Under the pieces are notes generated by a model that was not told where the DNA came from, searched no databases, and worked only from the letters and a program-made list of their open reading frames with translations. A DNA stretch of 64,000 nt from Cryptococcus deneoformans JEC21 (taxonomy: Eukaryota > Basidiomycota > Tremellomycetes > Tremellales > Cryptococcaceae): assembly GCF_000091045.1 (NCBI RefSeq), contig NC_006687.1, forward strand, positions 1,140,001 to 1,204,000, written 5' to 3'. This document shows positions 1 through 11,553 of this stretch, piece after piece. A program made the position numbers and the translations under genes. Every line of letters starts with the position of its first letter. Within the stretch, counting starts at the first letter, position 1.

Positions 1-10
1 GTACAATTGT

Positions 11-1666
11 TCACCCTCCGTCTTCATCACACCCACCCCACTCTCTAGGCGTACTAGGCCTACCTCTCATCCCCATCCCAAAATTCATCACCGAGTTACT
101 ACTACTCCTTCTCCTCCCCGCTCCCCTCCCTCCTGTAACATACCCTACCGGACTATGATTCCCCACCGGGGGAGCCGTCTCACCCTCCATATCATACAGC
201 TGTATCCCCTTCCTGGCCAGTACACCTGACCAATACCTCATTTCCCCTGACTGGCCTGCACCCATGGCTGCTCGTCCGAGGGTGGGTTTCACCCATTTGA
301 ATCCGTCGATCACTATCATTTTTATCTGAGGGCCGTCGCCGGTTTGGCCAGGGTGGTTAGGATGGGTGGAGGAACGGGAACATAATGTTCTGAGGAAGGG
401 GGGCCCAGGAAGGGAAGAGTCGGTGGAAGATTGGTAGGGAGGAGATGGAGGTGGAGTGAGGAGATGTGATGGGAAAAGGTTCAAAGGTGTTACAGGGGGG
501 GAAGTAGATTGGTCTGAAGAGTTGCAGGACGGACTCCATTTTGGGACAGTCAACACCCTGAGAGGATGGTTTGTAGATGCCGGCGAGCGAAGGAGGACGT
601 CCAGTCCCTCAAAGTCGCCGTCCAGACATGCGAGATGGATGAGCTCGGGGTGTATGTCGAGCGTGTCTGGCGGGATGGCTGTATCGGCCCGGGGCCAGCC
701 TCGGGGTGCAAGGTAGGTGAGGGAACGAATTTGAGGGCCGAGGGTCGTCTGGAGGGCGAGACTCTGGTCGAATGGCATGAGCGGAGTAGGGGTGAGGATC
801 AGACGGGTAAGAGACGGGAGGGAGGCCGTGAGTAAGGTGGAGACAAGGTCGCCACTGGGGACACCCTCCAATTTGAAGGTATGAAGTTTCGGCAGAGAGA
901 GTTGCAAAGGCCGCTGTTCGCTGGTCTCACCTGGCTCTACGCTGATACCAGGGCCAACGACACCCAGCACCTCGAGATTCGGCAGCTTTTTCAAAAGCCC
1001 AACGAGCTCTCGTCCCATTCCTTCTCGCTCATCCACCCATACCCCTTGCAAACACTTTAACACTTTTGCAAACGCTGCCCACCCAATCTCCTCAAGCGGA
1101 ATGCACTTTGTCTCCCTTTCACCCAGCTTGAGATGCGTGACGTTGGGCAGGAGCGGGAAAAGAGCCAAGCAAGACTGTTTCACCACCGTCCTATGCACCT
1201 CCAGCGGGATATGCGATAGATCGAGAGTAGTGACGTGTCTCCCGGGAAGAGAGAATGCATGGAGATTGATGTCTGACCATTTGGCATCGCCTTTGAGGAC
1301 TGAAAACGTCAGTTGCTGGAGGTTGGTCGTAATGTTCGGGGACGCGTATAGGTATTGCAACACCACTGCCTAAAGGTGTCTCGTCAGCGCGACTTGGCCG
1401 CTCGGCACAACGAGCAGATGTACCTTCCACGCCTTGCAGACCGTGACAAGTCCCCAAGCCGTCCGCACGACATCGCGTCGTTCAGCCACCATGTTCGATT
1501 CCACCTCTCTGCCCCGCGCGCCGGTCCATGCGTCCCATGCAGGGCGATACTGCGCGCGGGGTGCGATTGGTGCGGGATAGGTCTGCGGAAGGGCGAGGCG
1601 GAAGTGGATGATGCGCCTGACGACCTCGAATGGGAGGGCTGGTAGCTGGGTGCGGTTTTCTGCCAT
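11..1666 (-). CDS. F-box / leucine-rich-repeat-like protein
   Basis: Exons (transcript order) 1424-1666 and 11-1369, with a 54-nt intron 1370-1423 (GTACAT...TTTAG). The joined frame gives about 533 aa. The N-terminus (residues 8-25) reads LPALPFEVVRRIIHFRL, and the exon junction restores VCKAWKAVVLQYLY, the two halves typical of a divergent fungal F-box. The rest has repeated L-x-x-L segments (for example HVTTLDLSHIPL, VTHLKLGE, LEVLGVVG), which suggests an LRR-like solenoid, followed by a Pro/Ser-rich tail. F-box proteins are the substrate-binding arm of SCF ubiquitin ligases, so a role in targeted ubiquitination is an inference. The substrate is unknown. Start chosen at 1666, just before the F-box. 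An in-frame ATG at 1711 would add 15 residues. The gene is divergent from ISA1. Confidence 0.72.
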
Positions 1667-2122
1667 TGTCGTCGCTGTCGGTGTCCGTATGGCCGTCCCA
1701 AGTGGCTGCATCGACAGATAATTACAAACGAGTCCGCCGGAGACTGGCAAGAGACCCGTCAAAACAATCCAGCTGGGTGGGGCCGGGGCGCAATCCCGAC
1801 TACCACCGCCATACACCGACGCCCGACCGCCGACGGGTGTGGCCTGCTGGCGGTGTCTATGCATGGCTGGGCGTGCTGCCAGGGTGCATGCATGCTTGTG
1901 GCCGGCTACGCGGGGACAAGTGCATGCATAGAGTGTGCAGCGAGCGTGCCGTTCCCAGCCAATAGGAGGGCGTGCATTGTGCGGTTGCGCCCGCACTCGC
2001 TGCTGAGGTTGCTCGAATCGCCGCTGTGGCTCGCTGACCAACTTGCATCCATCCATCTCCTTGCAGTTTCGACTTTGCATCTATACATCCACCTGTATTC
2101 CAACACCATATCACCAGCCACA
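1667..2122. promoter_or_regulatory. Shared divergent promoter with CCAAT box and TGCATGCA palindromes
   Basis: This 456-bp gap lies between the F-box gene and ISA1 and has no gene of its own. It contains a CCAAT pentamer at 1959-1963 on the ISA1 strand, about 160 bp upstream of the ISA1 start, and two copies of the palindrome TGCATGCA at 1885-1892 and 1921-1928. CCAAT is the binding core of the fungal HAP complex, which controls iron and respiratory genes. Linking it to ISA1 is an inference. Confidence 0.4.
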
Positions 2123-2942
2123 ATGGCCCTTCCAACACTCCGCACCACGTTTGCCTCCTCGTCACGCGTAACACTCCACCACCTCTCTTTCCCAGCACGC
2201 TCACTGGCATACCTGCGCTGCGGTTCTTCTCTCGCCCAGCACTCGTCTTCCCAAGCCTACACCCCTACGCCGGCGTATTCTGGCCCGGTTGCCTCCTCTT
2301 CATCAAGCAAGGCCAAGGGCGGCGTCAAGGACATGCACGCCGCACCCAACCCTGCGCCTCCCGCTGCACCCGCCAAGAATGAAGGGACCGGAGAGAAGAA
2401 GGAGCCCAGGAGGAGGGTGCCGTTGAAGAGCCAGAGGAATGCGATCACCATGGTAAGTGCTCTGCATTCAATGTCCTATGGCGACGGCAGCTAACATTTT
2501 GTTTGGCCAATGCAGACCCCCACAGCCATTTCTCACCTTCGTGAACTGCTCGCTTCACCCACGGAACCTCGTCTTTTGCGAATCTCTGTAAAGTCTCGTG
2601 GCTGTGCCGGTATGGCCTACCACCTTGACTATGTTCCACCACCAGGCGGCAAGTTTGACGAGGTTGTCGAGCAAGATGGTGTCCGGGTGTTGATTGACAG
2701 CAAGGCGTTGTTCAGTATCATTGGAAGTAGGATGGACTGGAGAGATAACCGGTTGAGCGCCGGATTTGTCTTTGACAAGTGAGTGCGCTTTTGCCATGTT
2801 AAAAGATTGCGGATGACTAACATCCGAGTTACTTTAGCCCCAATGTTGTTGACACCTGCGGTTGTGGCGAATCTTGTAAGTTCATTCTCACTTTTACCAT
2901 GTCTTTCCTAACTCGTCCTTTTCAGTCAACATTCGTTTCTAA
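2123..2942 (+). CDS. ISA1: Mitochondrial iron-sulfur cluster assembly protein Isa1 (A-type)
   Basis: Exons 2123-2452, 2516-2778, 2838-2875 and 2926-2942 sum to 648 nt (215 aa). The family signature is complete: Cys140 in SRGCAGMAYHL and Cys205/Cys207 in the C-terminal TCGCGESF motif, 64 residues after Cys140, as in IscA/ISCA1 proteins. The first ~100 residues are Ser/Arg-rich and low in acidic residues, fitting a mitochondrial presequence plus linker. Isa1 works with Isa2 and Iba57 in the matrix to build [4Fe-4S] clusters for aconitase, lipoate synthase and similar enzymes. The last exon is only 17 nt, including the stop, but it is needed to complete ESFNIRF. Nothing looks broken. Confidence 0.95.
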
Positions 2943-3591
2943 ACAGAAATCTACACAGCGTATGGAGGACATTTTAATAAGAACGAACGAGCACCCTATC
3001 AAATTCCCAGCCCAGTCAAAATCCTCATCTGTAACAATAGTAATGGCATCTTTATTTCATGCATTGGGTTTTGGAAAGATGCCAAGCCTATAGAGCTTCT
3101 CTTACGTGACCTTTTCTACGGATTCTGCTTGGCAGTGCGCTTGGTAGGGCGGATGGAAAGCCACGGCTGGTATGTGAAGAGGACGTGGCCTGTGATCTGT
3201 AAGGCGGTTCGCACAGGCCTGGCGAGAGTAATGATTAAGTCATGCTTCAACGACCGGTTGGAGACTGGAGAATGATCAGAGTACACCATGTCTTGATTTG
3301 ATATGTTGTGGTAGACTCGGTCGATCACTTCTTCGGTATTCGAGTACAGTTCACAGAAGCCACACAGCTTACCAAACTATTTAATACGTCAAGTGAACTC
3401 ACCGAGATCGGGACAACACTGGAAAAACAATCCCATTTCCAGATTAAAATACATTGGACTGCCCTTTCCTCAAAAATGTCTTCAAACTCAACTTGGGCCC
3501 CGCCCTGCTGTGCTTCATGCAGCATTACCGTCCTTGAAGACAGTTGATATGTCTCGAATCGTTCTGCATGCATGTCTCATCTTCGGCACTT
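2943..3591. other. Intergenic region between ISA1 and transposase gene
   Basis: No convincing gene. Short open frames exist on both strands but lack splice context or recognisable motifs. I compared it by eye with 4961-5700 for terminal inverted repeats flanking the transposase and found none. Confidence 0.4.
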
Positions 3592-4960
3592 TCAGATTTC
3601 AAACGTATTGACGTCAAAACCAGGATCTTTACAAACTTCGTCTCTGACCATTTCCGCCACAACTTCATCCCTCCTCCCATTTGCTGCTTCGTCACCAGTG
3701 TCAGTGACACGTTCGCTGATATTCATCACCTCTTCCACCTCAGATGTAGTCAGCGAGTCCTTCCAAGTCCCAAGCACAAGGTTATGAAGAACCATGCAAG
3801 CTTGAATGACTAGGTAAAGGCGGGCCTCATCCGTTATTGTCCGGCAAGTAAGATGATAGTCTTGTAAAATCCGCCAACGGTTTTTGAGGATACCAAAAGC
3901 CTGTTCAATCATTACTTGAGCTTTCGCACATTTATGGTTGAAGTAGGCCTGGGACGAGATGAGTCTGTAGAAATTTTGGTAGGAAAAAGACTCACTTTGT
4001 GTCCGACTTGCCTCCTCTCTCGCTTGAATAGAGGTATAACCGTGTCTGACGATTTCATACCAGCATCACCCAGCACATATTCCTTTGGAGAGAAGAACCG
4101 GTCGGGATTCCCGTGCAGATCTGACTGACCTTGGGCCATCTGGTCGTTGGCAACGGCAGAGTAGCTGAACCAGCCGTATCTAAATCTCTTCAGATGATCG
4201 ACCACAGCGATCAGCTTAAAATAACCATCTCTCTCCTCGTAACACTGCATCGTATGTGCCTTTTCACTTCCAACTGTCGGTGCTTGATGCAAGACAATAT
4301 CGGTTCCGTCGATGAAGCCGACACATGACGGTATTCCATACTGCGCGTACAATTCACGGGCAATAACTGCGCGCTCTTCCCCAGAAGGCCACGAAATGTA
4401 CTTTTTCAAAGAGGATACGATGGCTATTAGCGATCGTTCCGTATAGAGGGATACACTGCCGTCTGTCATGCGCGTATGCGTATCAGTCCTGGATGTGAAC
4501 TCCAAGATTAACGATTGAAGGTTCCCTTCAACTTACGGGACAGATTAAAATGATTCTGCACAGTGCGTATACTCTCGCCTCCTGCCATTCTATAGATGCA
4601 TGTCGCTAGCTGCACCTTTGGCGGCGCCTGGGGCTTCCTCCCCTGCGATTTGAAAATGTCGTCATCTCCGAACAAGGCTACAACGCTCGTGAACTCTGCG
4701 CGGTTCATATGCAGGGTCTTGATTATCTTGTCATCGGTGGATGGCAGAAGAGAGGACCTCAGAAAAAGATAGTCGTGGTTCTCATAATGAGAACTATGAG
4801 GAATCCGTTGATAGTAACGGCTGTTTTCGTGTATTTTGCGTAAGGAAAGAAGAAGTCCGATTTGCCTTCGAAATAAGGAGCTGGATATGTAAGGCAACAA
4901 ACTAGAGATACGGTTGTCAATTTCACGCAAAGCTTCCTGTTTTCTATTGAGATGGGGCAT
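3592..4960 (-). CDS. PIF/Harbinger-type DDE transposase (HARBI1-like), apparently intact
   Basis: Exons 4537-4960, 3996-4462 and 3948-3592 join in frame to 415 aa. Introns are 4463-4536 (GTAAGT...CAG) and 3949-3995 (GTGAGT...CAG). The N-terminal part contains MAGGESIRTVQNHFNLS, the helix-turn-helix-like block seen in this superfamily. The DDE catalytic core is visible: Asp in CVGFIDGTDIVL, Asp in YVLGDAGM, and Glu in QVMIEQAFGILKNRW, the typical end of the DDE_Tnp_4 domain. There is no stop or frameshift. These elements normally also encode a Myb/SANT-like partner and end in short inverted repeats with a 3-bp duplication. I saw neither. It may be a recently inserted element, a deletion derivative, or a domesticated HARBI1-like host gene. 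Confidence 0.85.
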
Positions 4961-5803
4961 TGGTGGTATGGTGCAACGAAATTCACTTGGCCTTCTATTA
5001 CTCTTTTTTAAAGCGACTTGTGATTACAGAGCATATAAAGACTTGCCCCAAATTCCAATGCGTCATTCAAAGTCGTACTCTAATCTCGTACTGAGAACAC
5101 GAACGTGAGCGGAATCAAAACCAGATCTGGACTACTGTCAAATGACTTCATTCATTCAAGGGTCAGTCAATGTGTTCCAGTTACCGTCAATCAAATGACC
5201 GTTTGAAAATGGTCCAACGAAAAAAGGCCAAAATCACCCCGACAACGAACAGAAAAGTAGTTGCAACTTGCGACAAACCATTCGTACCTCGTCGGAGACC
5301 GGCCGATGTCCGTCGAGGGATTTGGGTCGAGCCTAGAATAAATGCAACCCGGAAGCCCATACCTGAATGGCATGACGGGATTTACGTGTGCCACACTCAC
5401 CTCCTTCTCGCTACACAGATTTGTGACGATTTATATAAGCCTTCAGTATCAAGTCAGCAGGGAGGCAAGTCATACACGACCACTTATCCCAGACAGGCGA
5501 TTCACTTCGAGAAAAGGAAAGCAACTGAAAAAAGTGGGGGATATAACTCGCCTATAATTTACCATCAACGATTGTCGAATCAGCCACGGAATGGTGAGAA
5601 GGAGGATCGAGGATGGAAGTTTGTATTTTGTAGGCGATCGGCGTTATAACCCAATATGAGTTGGGGTTGGAAATAACCTGTAAACACAAAGATCCATAAA
5701 TAACACGGTCCATACTTTTAAGCAAAAGATCAGAAAACAAAAAAGGAATATTTTTGTTCCACCATACTACACATCCGTGAAACGATGCTTTGCTGCATAC
5801 CGT
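4961..5803. other. Intergenic region, no supported gene
   Basis: An open frame at 5170-5649 has no recognisable motif, no splice structure and a composition like the surrounding DNA, so I do not call it. The right part is the 3' flank of the RBM39-like gene. Confidence 0.4.
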
Positions 5804-8060
5804 TTAGAGGTGCGCATTGAACAAAGCCTCGGTGATGTATCCTGCTTGCAACTGGCGTCCACCAAAGAATCGACCATTGAGGCCCTTGACAGCTTTGATA
5901 GCGGAGTCAGTGTCAATGAATTCAATGTACACCTCGCCCTAGAAAACGACATCAGAACATGCTACTTTATTGGGGAAACAGAACGACATACTGCAGACAT
6001 CTTCTCGACCTTAATCCTCTTGACTCTGCCGTACTTGGACTCAACTTCGCCCTTGACGTCTTCGGCAAGGTCCAGATCCCAGTTCCTCTCGGTTTCTTCT
6101 TCGGGATTAAACATGTTATGAACAACGATTCGAGGAGTAGGGTCCATCGCTGGTATCTTGGACCTAATTCACAGGCGTCAACACTCGACTCCAGTAAACG
6201 GATATCGGTGCACTTACTGAGAACCGTTAATCTTGGGGGCGGACAACGACAAGTTGACATTGGGCTCGGTCCTGGCGAGCTTAAACATGAGCTGTTGCCT
6301 CTGGTTGGCGTCAAGTCGGGTGCCATAGTTGCCACTATCTTCGATCAAGTCTGGTGTCTGGTAAGTACCGCGTTCTTGAATAGTCTGGACCTTGATGAGA
6401 CGTCCTGCGAGGTCAAATCCAGCCATCGCATCAAGGGCCATTTGTGCAGACTTGACATCTTTGAACTGGACGTAAGCTGTACCCTTCCTCAGTCCGCTCT
6501 AAATCGTACATCAGCTAGGCCTTGACAAGTAATCAAACCATATGAACTTACAAGATCCGTGTGAAGATCGACAAACTCAATCTCGCCGAACGGCTCGAAC
6601 ACCTGCCTCACATCATCAGCGGTCAGAGAGAAAGCGAGATTGGAGACGAAAAGACGGTGATAAGGGATAGCAGCGTCCTTGTGAGCGTCGGGGTCAAGAC
6701 CTGGGGGAAGAGCCAGACCGGTGGAGAGGGGAGGATAGTTCTGAGTGAACGGAACAGAAGAACGACCACCACCACCACCATGAGATCGCCTATGTATAAA
6801 GTCAGTCAGTTACCACTGGCAGGACTCAATCTATACTCACGCGTTGCTCGCAAGGGCAGTAGCAGTGATAAGTTCAGTGCCGGAATGGTTTCTTTCTGCC
6901 TCGGTAAGCATGATATTAATAGGAATACCCATGACAACCGTCCCAGAAAGCTAAATAGGTCAGATGGATATCTAATTGACTAATCATTGGACTTACAGCA
7001 AGAGCCTTGTTTACGAGGTCAACGCTATCCAACTCAACGTATCCGATACTATGAGATGTCAGCATCAACTGTGCAAGGCATATATACCTGAAGACTTACC
7101 CTTTGGACCTCCTAGCAACCTTGTCGGTCACAACTCTGGCGTCTCTAACAGCACCCCTGCCAAGTTTGTCTTCAAAGAACAGGCCGAGAACCTGGGAAGT
7201 CATCCTAGCAGAAAGTTGTGAGACAAAGATGGAACGAGCTTCAGAGTCTACCTCTTCAATCAAAGCCGTAGCTGGGTCACGAGGGGGAGGAGGCGGACGA
7301 CGGGGAGGCGGACCGCGAGGACCCCCATACTCGGGCGAAAGACGACGGCGTCGTGGGGGCGGAGACCGCATCCGACCATCACGTTCAAGCTACGACGACA
7401 ATTAGTATGATACTGCATAAGGATGTTTGGGGACTTACGTCTGCAAAATGCATTTCCCTACGCCTGTCATTTTCCCTACGCTCTTCTGCCATGTCCCTAG
7501 GCTCCCTACTCATAGGCCTAATGGGGGGCATCTCGTCCCTGTCGCGATGGCTCCTATAACTGCGGTGACTCTCTCTTGATCTGTCCCTATGGCTCAAGGG
7601 TCTACCCACAGACATTTCTCTCGATCCTCGACGATAATCGTCCTCGCCCTCTCGTTCACGCTCGCGTTCCCTCAATTCACGCTCCCTCCTTCGTCGATGC
7701 CTCTCCTCGCGTTCTTCCTCGGTCTCCTCCTCACGTCGACGGTGGCGTTCCTTACGTTCCTCTTCAGTTTCGTCACGGCGTCGGTGGCGGTGTCGCCTCT
7801 CTCTGTCCCGGTCCCTGTCTCCCCTATCACTTCTGTCACGGTCGTAGTCGCGGACGTCTTCAGGACGATATCGATGAGACCTGCCGGATACGTCACGATC
7901 ATCTTCATCATCCTCACGATGGCGTTTCTCACGTTTACTGTACAGAGCAGTCAGAGACTGGGGACGAAAGACAGACGATGGCAACTTACGTGGTGAGCTC
8001 AGGAGTCTTGTCGCCACCATTGGCAGACTGGTAAGAAGACCTAGGTGGAGTTGCTGACAT
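5804..8060 (-). CDS. RBM39: RBM39/CAPER-like splicing factor (RS domain + three RRMs)
   Basis: Nine exons: 7990-8060, 7439-7937, 7100-7389, 6997-7048, 6841-6950, 6552-6789, 6218-6498, 5992-6163 and 5804-5938, total 1848 nt (615 aa). Residues ~25-190 are an Arg/Glu/Asp/Ser-rich RS-like domain. RRM1 follows (RSIFVSQLS, then SKGIGYVEL), RRM2 ([11 protein letters not shown] and RKGTAYVQF), and a C-terminal RRM3 of the UHM type ([14 protein letters not shown], ending [12 protein letters not shown]). UHM domains bind ULM peptides of splicing factors such as SF3b1 and U2AF65. Domain order and length match RBM39 and fission yeast Rsd1, so a nuclear role in 3' splice-site selection is expected. All introns are 46-54 nt. 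Confidence 0.93.
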
Positions 8061-8481
8061 CTATTATGGACTTCGCTAAAATTAGATATAAAAAGTCTTT
8101 AAGAATGTTTAAGGAGTGAGGAAGGAAGATTGAGATATTTCTTGTCGCAAACGAAGTGACGAACCGTGAGCAACCAGCACACAAGAAAGCCTGCTGGCGG
8201 GATCAAATTCAACACGCCTGAAAAGCCGTGAGTGTGGCATTTTCATTGCTGCACTTCTGCAGTTGCTGCTGCACATTTCTTCCTCGCTCTTTTGCGTGCA
8301 TCTCACCATCAGAAGTTGTGCAAGAATCATGAACATGTCCTGTAACTTCCAAAATGCCAGTTGAACATTCCAGAAACTGGAAGGTGTTGATTCAAGCGTA
8401 TTCATCGATTAAATTATTTTATACGGGTAATATACAAACAAACTTCTGATCATATTCTACATTACTTAAACCCGGTAAATC
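8061..8481. other. Intergenic region between RBM39-like gene and HAM1-family gene
   Basis: About 420 bp holding the upstream region of the RBM39-like gene and the 3' flank of the HAM1-family gene. No gene or RNA feature recognised. Confidence 0.4.
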
Positions 8482-11400
8482 TTACAGCCTCTTAGTTCCA
8501 GCAGCCACACCAGGAGCCGCAGCCTCAGCCTTCTGCTTCAACCTTTCCGCATCGACATCCGCATTTTGGACAGCAGGGTGATGCTGGCCAGTCACCGCAG
8601 GGTGGGCAGGGTCAATAAGGTTGAAGGCCGGTGACCTCCATTCCTTACCCGTACGAGCAGCGTCCTCAACCTTAAACGCTCGTTTGGCCCAAGACTTGCC
8701 ACCGTCATGGGTGAGCTCGGGGTTAAGCTGACTGTCACGGTCGGTTACAATCTTGAAGGTACCAGTCTTCTCGTCGGCGGCAGCCTTCTTCTCCTGGGCA
8801 CTCTCCTTCTTGCGGGAGTAGAGGTCTTTGAGAGCTTCAGTTCGGGTTGTCTCATCAGACTGTTTGGCCTCATCGACCTGAAAAAAAAATTGTGTCAGCA
8901 ATACTTCAAAATCTTATGTAGTGTGATAGACTGACCCTGTTTCGGATCTCAACGAGTTGCTCATCAAGGTGACCAAGAGCGGTGTGCATGGCATTCTGCA
9001 CAGCAGCAGTAATAGCCCTCTTAATAAGACCAGTGGCTGTAGATTTGATAAACTGTAATGTAATCAAGTCAGTATACCCCATTGTTATTATTGACTAGTG
9101 CTCACCTTGTAGAGTAAGTCGTGCTTGGAGTTCCTGATGGCGAACTTGAGAGTGTCAATGTTGACGTGAATGAAGTTGGTCTTGAAGACGGTGTCCCGAC
9201 GGTTCTCGATAGACTCAAGCTCGACGTCAACGGAGATACCCTTTCCAGCAAGAATAACATCGGCAAGACCGTGGTCAGAAAGCTTGGGCCATCCGCTCTT
9301 ACGCCTAAAGGCAAAGGCAACATCTCGGATGTCGGCCTGGATCTGACTGAGACTCAACCTGAACTTGTGGTGCTGGTTGTCCATCGTCTTGTTCAGCTTG
9401 GGGTAAGGGCTGAAAGAGAAGGAGTTGAAAGACTCGATGTGGACAATGTTGGGGAAAAGGTTAGGACCAGAAAGGATCAAGTCCTCAATAACCAAGTCGA
9501 TGCTGTTGTCGGAGTACTCAGCGCGGGGAATGGGGACGTAGCTGACTTGCTTGAGAAGCATAGGGATCAAGACCTGTCGAACATCGTTCCAAAGCTTGGG
9601 CTTGAAAGTAAGGTTACCTTCGTGGTTGAAGAGCAAGTCTTTGAAGAATCGCTTGATGTCGTCACCAAGTCGGACGTTGAGCGGGTCTTCGCCAAAGGCT
9701 GTGAGCCAGACTTGGAGCTCGTCGAAAAGAAGTTCCTGGTGGGCCTTGTACTTCTCCTGGAAGAATCTTCTGCCAGACTCTCGAAGCTGCTTGGCCTCAC
9801 GGTCAGAATCCTCGTCGAGGATGTAACCGGGCTCAAGAAGCACTCGGTGCATGTAGTCGTTGAAAGTGGTGAACCATTCGCGGAGCTCAGAGTCGTTCTG
9901 AACGTCGGTGTAGATCTGGTCGAGAGCAGAAAAGACGTTGTCGAGAGACTTGCCGTTGGCAAATCGTTCGAGAAGGGTTCGGAACTGGATAGTGGAGTCG
10001 CCCACGGCAGGGTCGTTGGAAACGGTTTGGGCAGACTCGGTGCCCTTGTTGGTAACGTGCTTAGCGTGACCTCGGTAGTTCTCGAGGGTGTCAAGGAGCC
10101 AAGTCATGGCCTCCTGGTAGTCCTTGTGACCCTGGCATTCGACGACAACCTAAAAATATTGGGTAAACATGCTGTCCTGTTGGTGCCAAAAGAGACAAGA
10201 TATTTACCTTCTTAAGTCTGTAGATGAACTGATCTCTCCTCTCCTCGGGCAACTCATCGTTGACGAAGTTCTTGGACTTTTGAATGTAGTCGGCCGCCTT
10301 TTGCCTGTGTTCATCAGGGATTCGGTCCTTCAACTCGGCAACCTTGCCCCTGGCCTTCTGTTGGTTACCCTCGTCATTGGGATCGGGAAGGTTCTGGCCG
10401 GCCTGGGCACTAGCTGCATCCTTCTTGTCGTAGGCAGCACCCTTAACCTGCTCCTTCTGCTCAGACAATGAAGCATTGGGGTCACGGTTACCGGCCACAT
10501 CTTGAGCGTGGGAACGAGCCTGCTGCTTGCCAGTCTCCTTGTAGTCTCTAGCGGAAGACTTGAGGTCCTGAGCCTTGGACTGGGCATCAGCCTTGGCTTC
10601 TTGAGCCTGGTTATAGGCCTCGCCAGCAGATCGAGAGTTGCCCTTGTCGTCAATGAGCCTAGAAAACAAATCAGCAAATAGGAAGGCGAAGAATGTATGA
10701 AAATAATAACTCACTGGGCATCTCGAGGGTCGTCTCTGGGGTGGTATCTAGCCTGGGTACCTTTGGGACCCTTGAGCTGGATGTCGGGGGTCTCGTTGGG
10801 ACCAAGCCTCTTACCATCGGCACCGATCCACTCATGAGAAGGAGCTTCCTGGTCAACGGAGTCGAGCTTTTCTTGAGAGGGTCGAGACTTGTCGGCAGCC
10901 TTAGTCGCGGCGGTAGCGAAGATATCTCGGCCAACGATGCCAAAGTCTTTCAGAAGTTTTCGGGCTTCAGAGTTGGTAAGGAAGAGAGTGATGAGGACAC
11001 GAATGTGGGAAGCGGCTGCAAAATAAATGTTAGTCGAGTTCCTAGACAAATGGGCAAACCCAGTTCACTCACCAGTTTTGCCATCTTGCTTGGCCTGTTC
11101 ACTGCTGACGGGAATGACACCATCTTGCTTAGCTTTTGAAACATCACTATGATATGATGACCAGACAGCATTTTGGAAAAGCTCATCAGTGTTCTTCTCG
11201 TGAACGATCATGCGGAGAGTCTCGAGAGTGTCCCTAAAGTCATCGATGAGGACTCGTCCTTCGGGTGAGAGCTTTTGGAGGTCGACAGGGGAGTGGCCGA
11301 TGGCATATTCGAGAACAGAGCCGATTTGTTCATTGTCAGGCATACGACTGCGGAACACAGACATCTTAAGTATTTTGCAAAATCAATGGTATCGAGATAT

Positions 11401-11553
11401 TTAAACTCACCCATCCCTAAAGGCCTGAATCGCACCGAACAACTTCATTCTAGACTGAACATCGCCCTCAACCTTCTCCCCGGAGACGGCACTAGTAACA
11501 CTCATCTTGCCGGGGTTATGGGAAATTTCGGATCTGGTGGCTGCTACACTCAT
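8482..11553 (-). CDS. HAM1: HAM1-family protein (HAM1-like N- and C-terminal domains)
   Basis: Seven exons: 11411-11553, 11073-11347, 10715-11015, 10208-10658, 9106-10149, 8936-9052 and 8482-8877, total 2727 nt (908 aa). The N-terminal half is helical, with a long Ala/Gln/Lys/Asp-rich stretch (~240-370) resembling LEA-like repeats. The large exon 8482-10149 part carries the conserved block with NRVDEAKQ, RREFF-like charged helices and repeated YVPIPRAEYSDNSIDL-type strands. This matches the fungal family first named for hyphal anastomosis (HAM1 N- and C-terminal domains), related to BPI/lipid-transfer folds. No signal peptide is evident. Function is inferred only from the family: membrane or lipid-associated, linked to cell fusion and mating. 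A 5'-UTR intron at 11568-11630 (GTGAGT...CCCAG) is likely. Confidence 0.85.

Noticed and set aside
3609..3616. Second TGACGTCA palindrome
   Set aside because: It lies inside the transposase coding exon, so it is probably chance.
5170..5649. 159-codon open frame between transposase and RBM39-like gene, considered as the Myb-like partner of the Harbinger element
   Set aside because: No SANT/Myb tryptophan pattern, no helix-turn-helix, and composition like non-coding DNA.
7096..8034. Long plus-strand open frames opposite the RBM39-like gene
   Set aside because: They arise from the repetitive Arg/Glu/Ser codons of the RS domain. The minus-strand gene is well supported.
9121..10215. 364-codon plus-strand open frame opposite the HAM1-family gene
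   Set aside because: Mirror of a 1044-nt coding exon with strong codon bias. No independent support.
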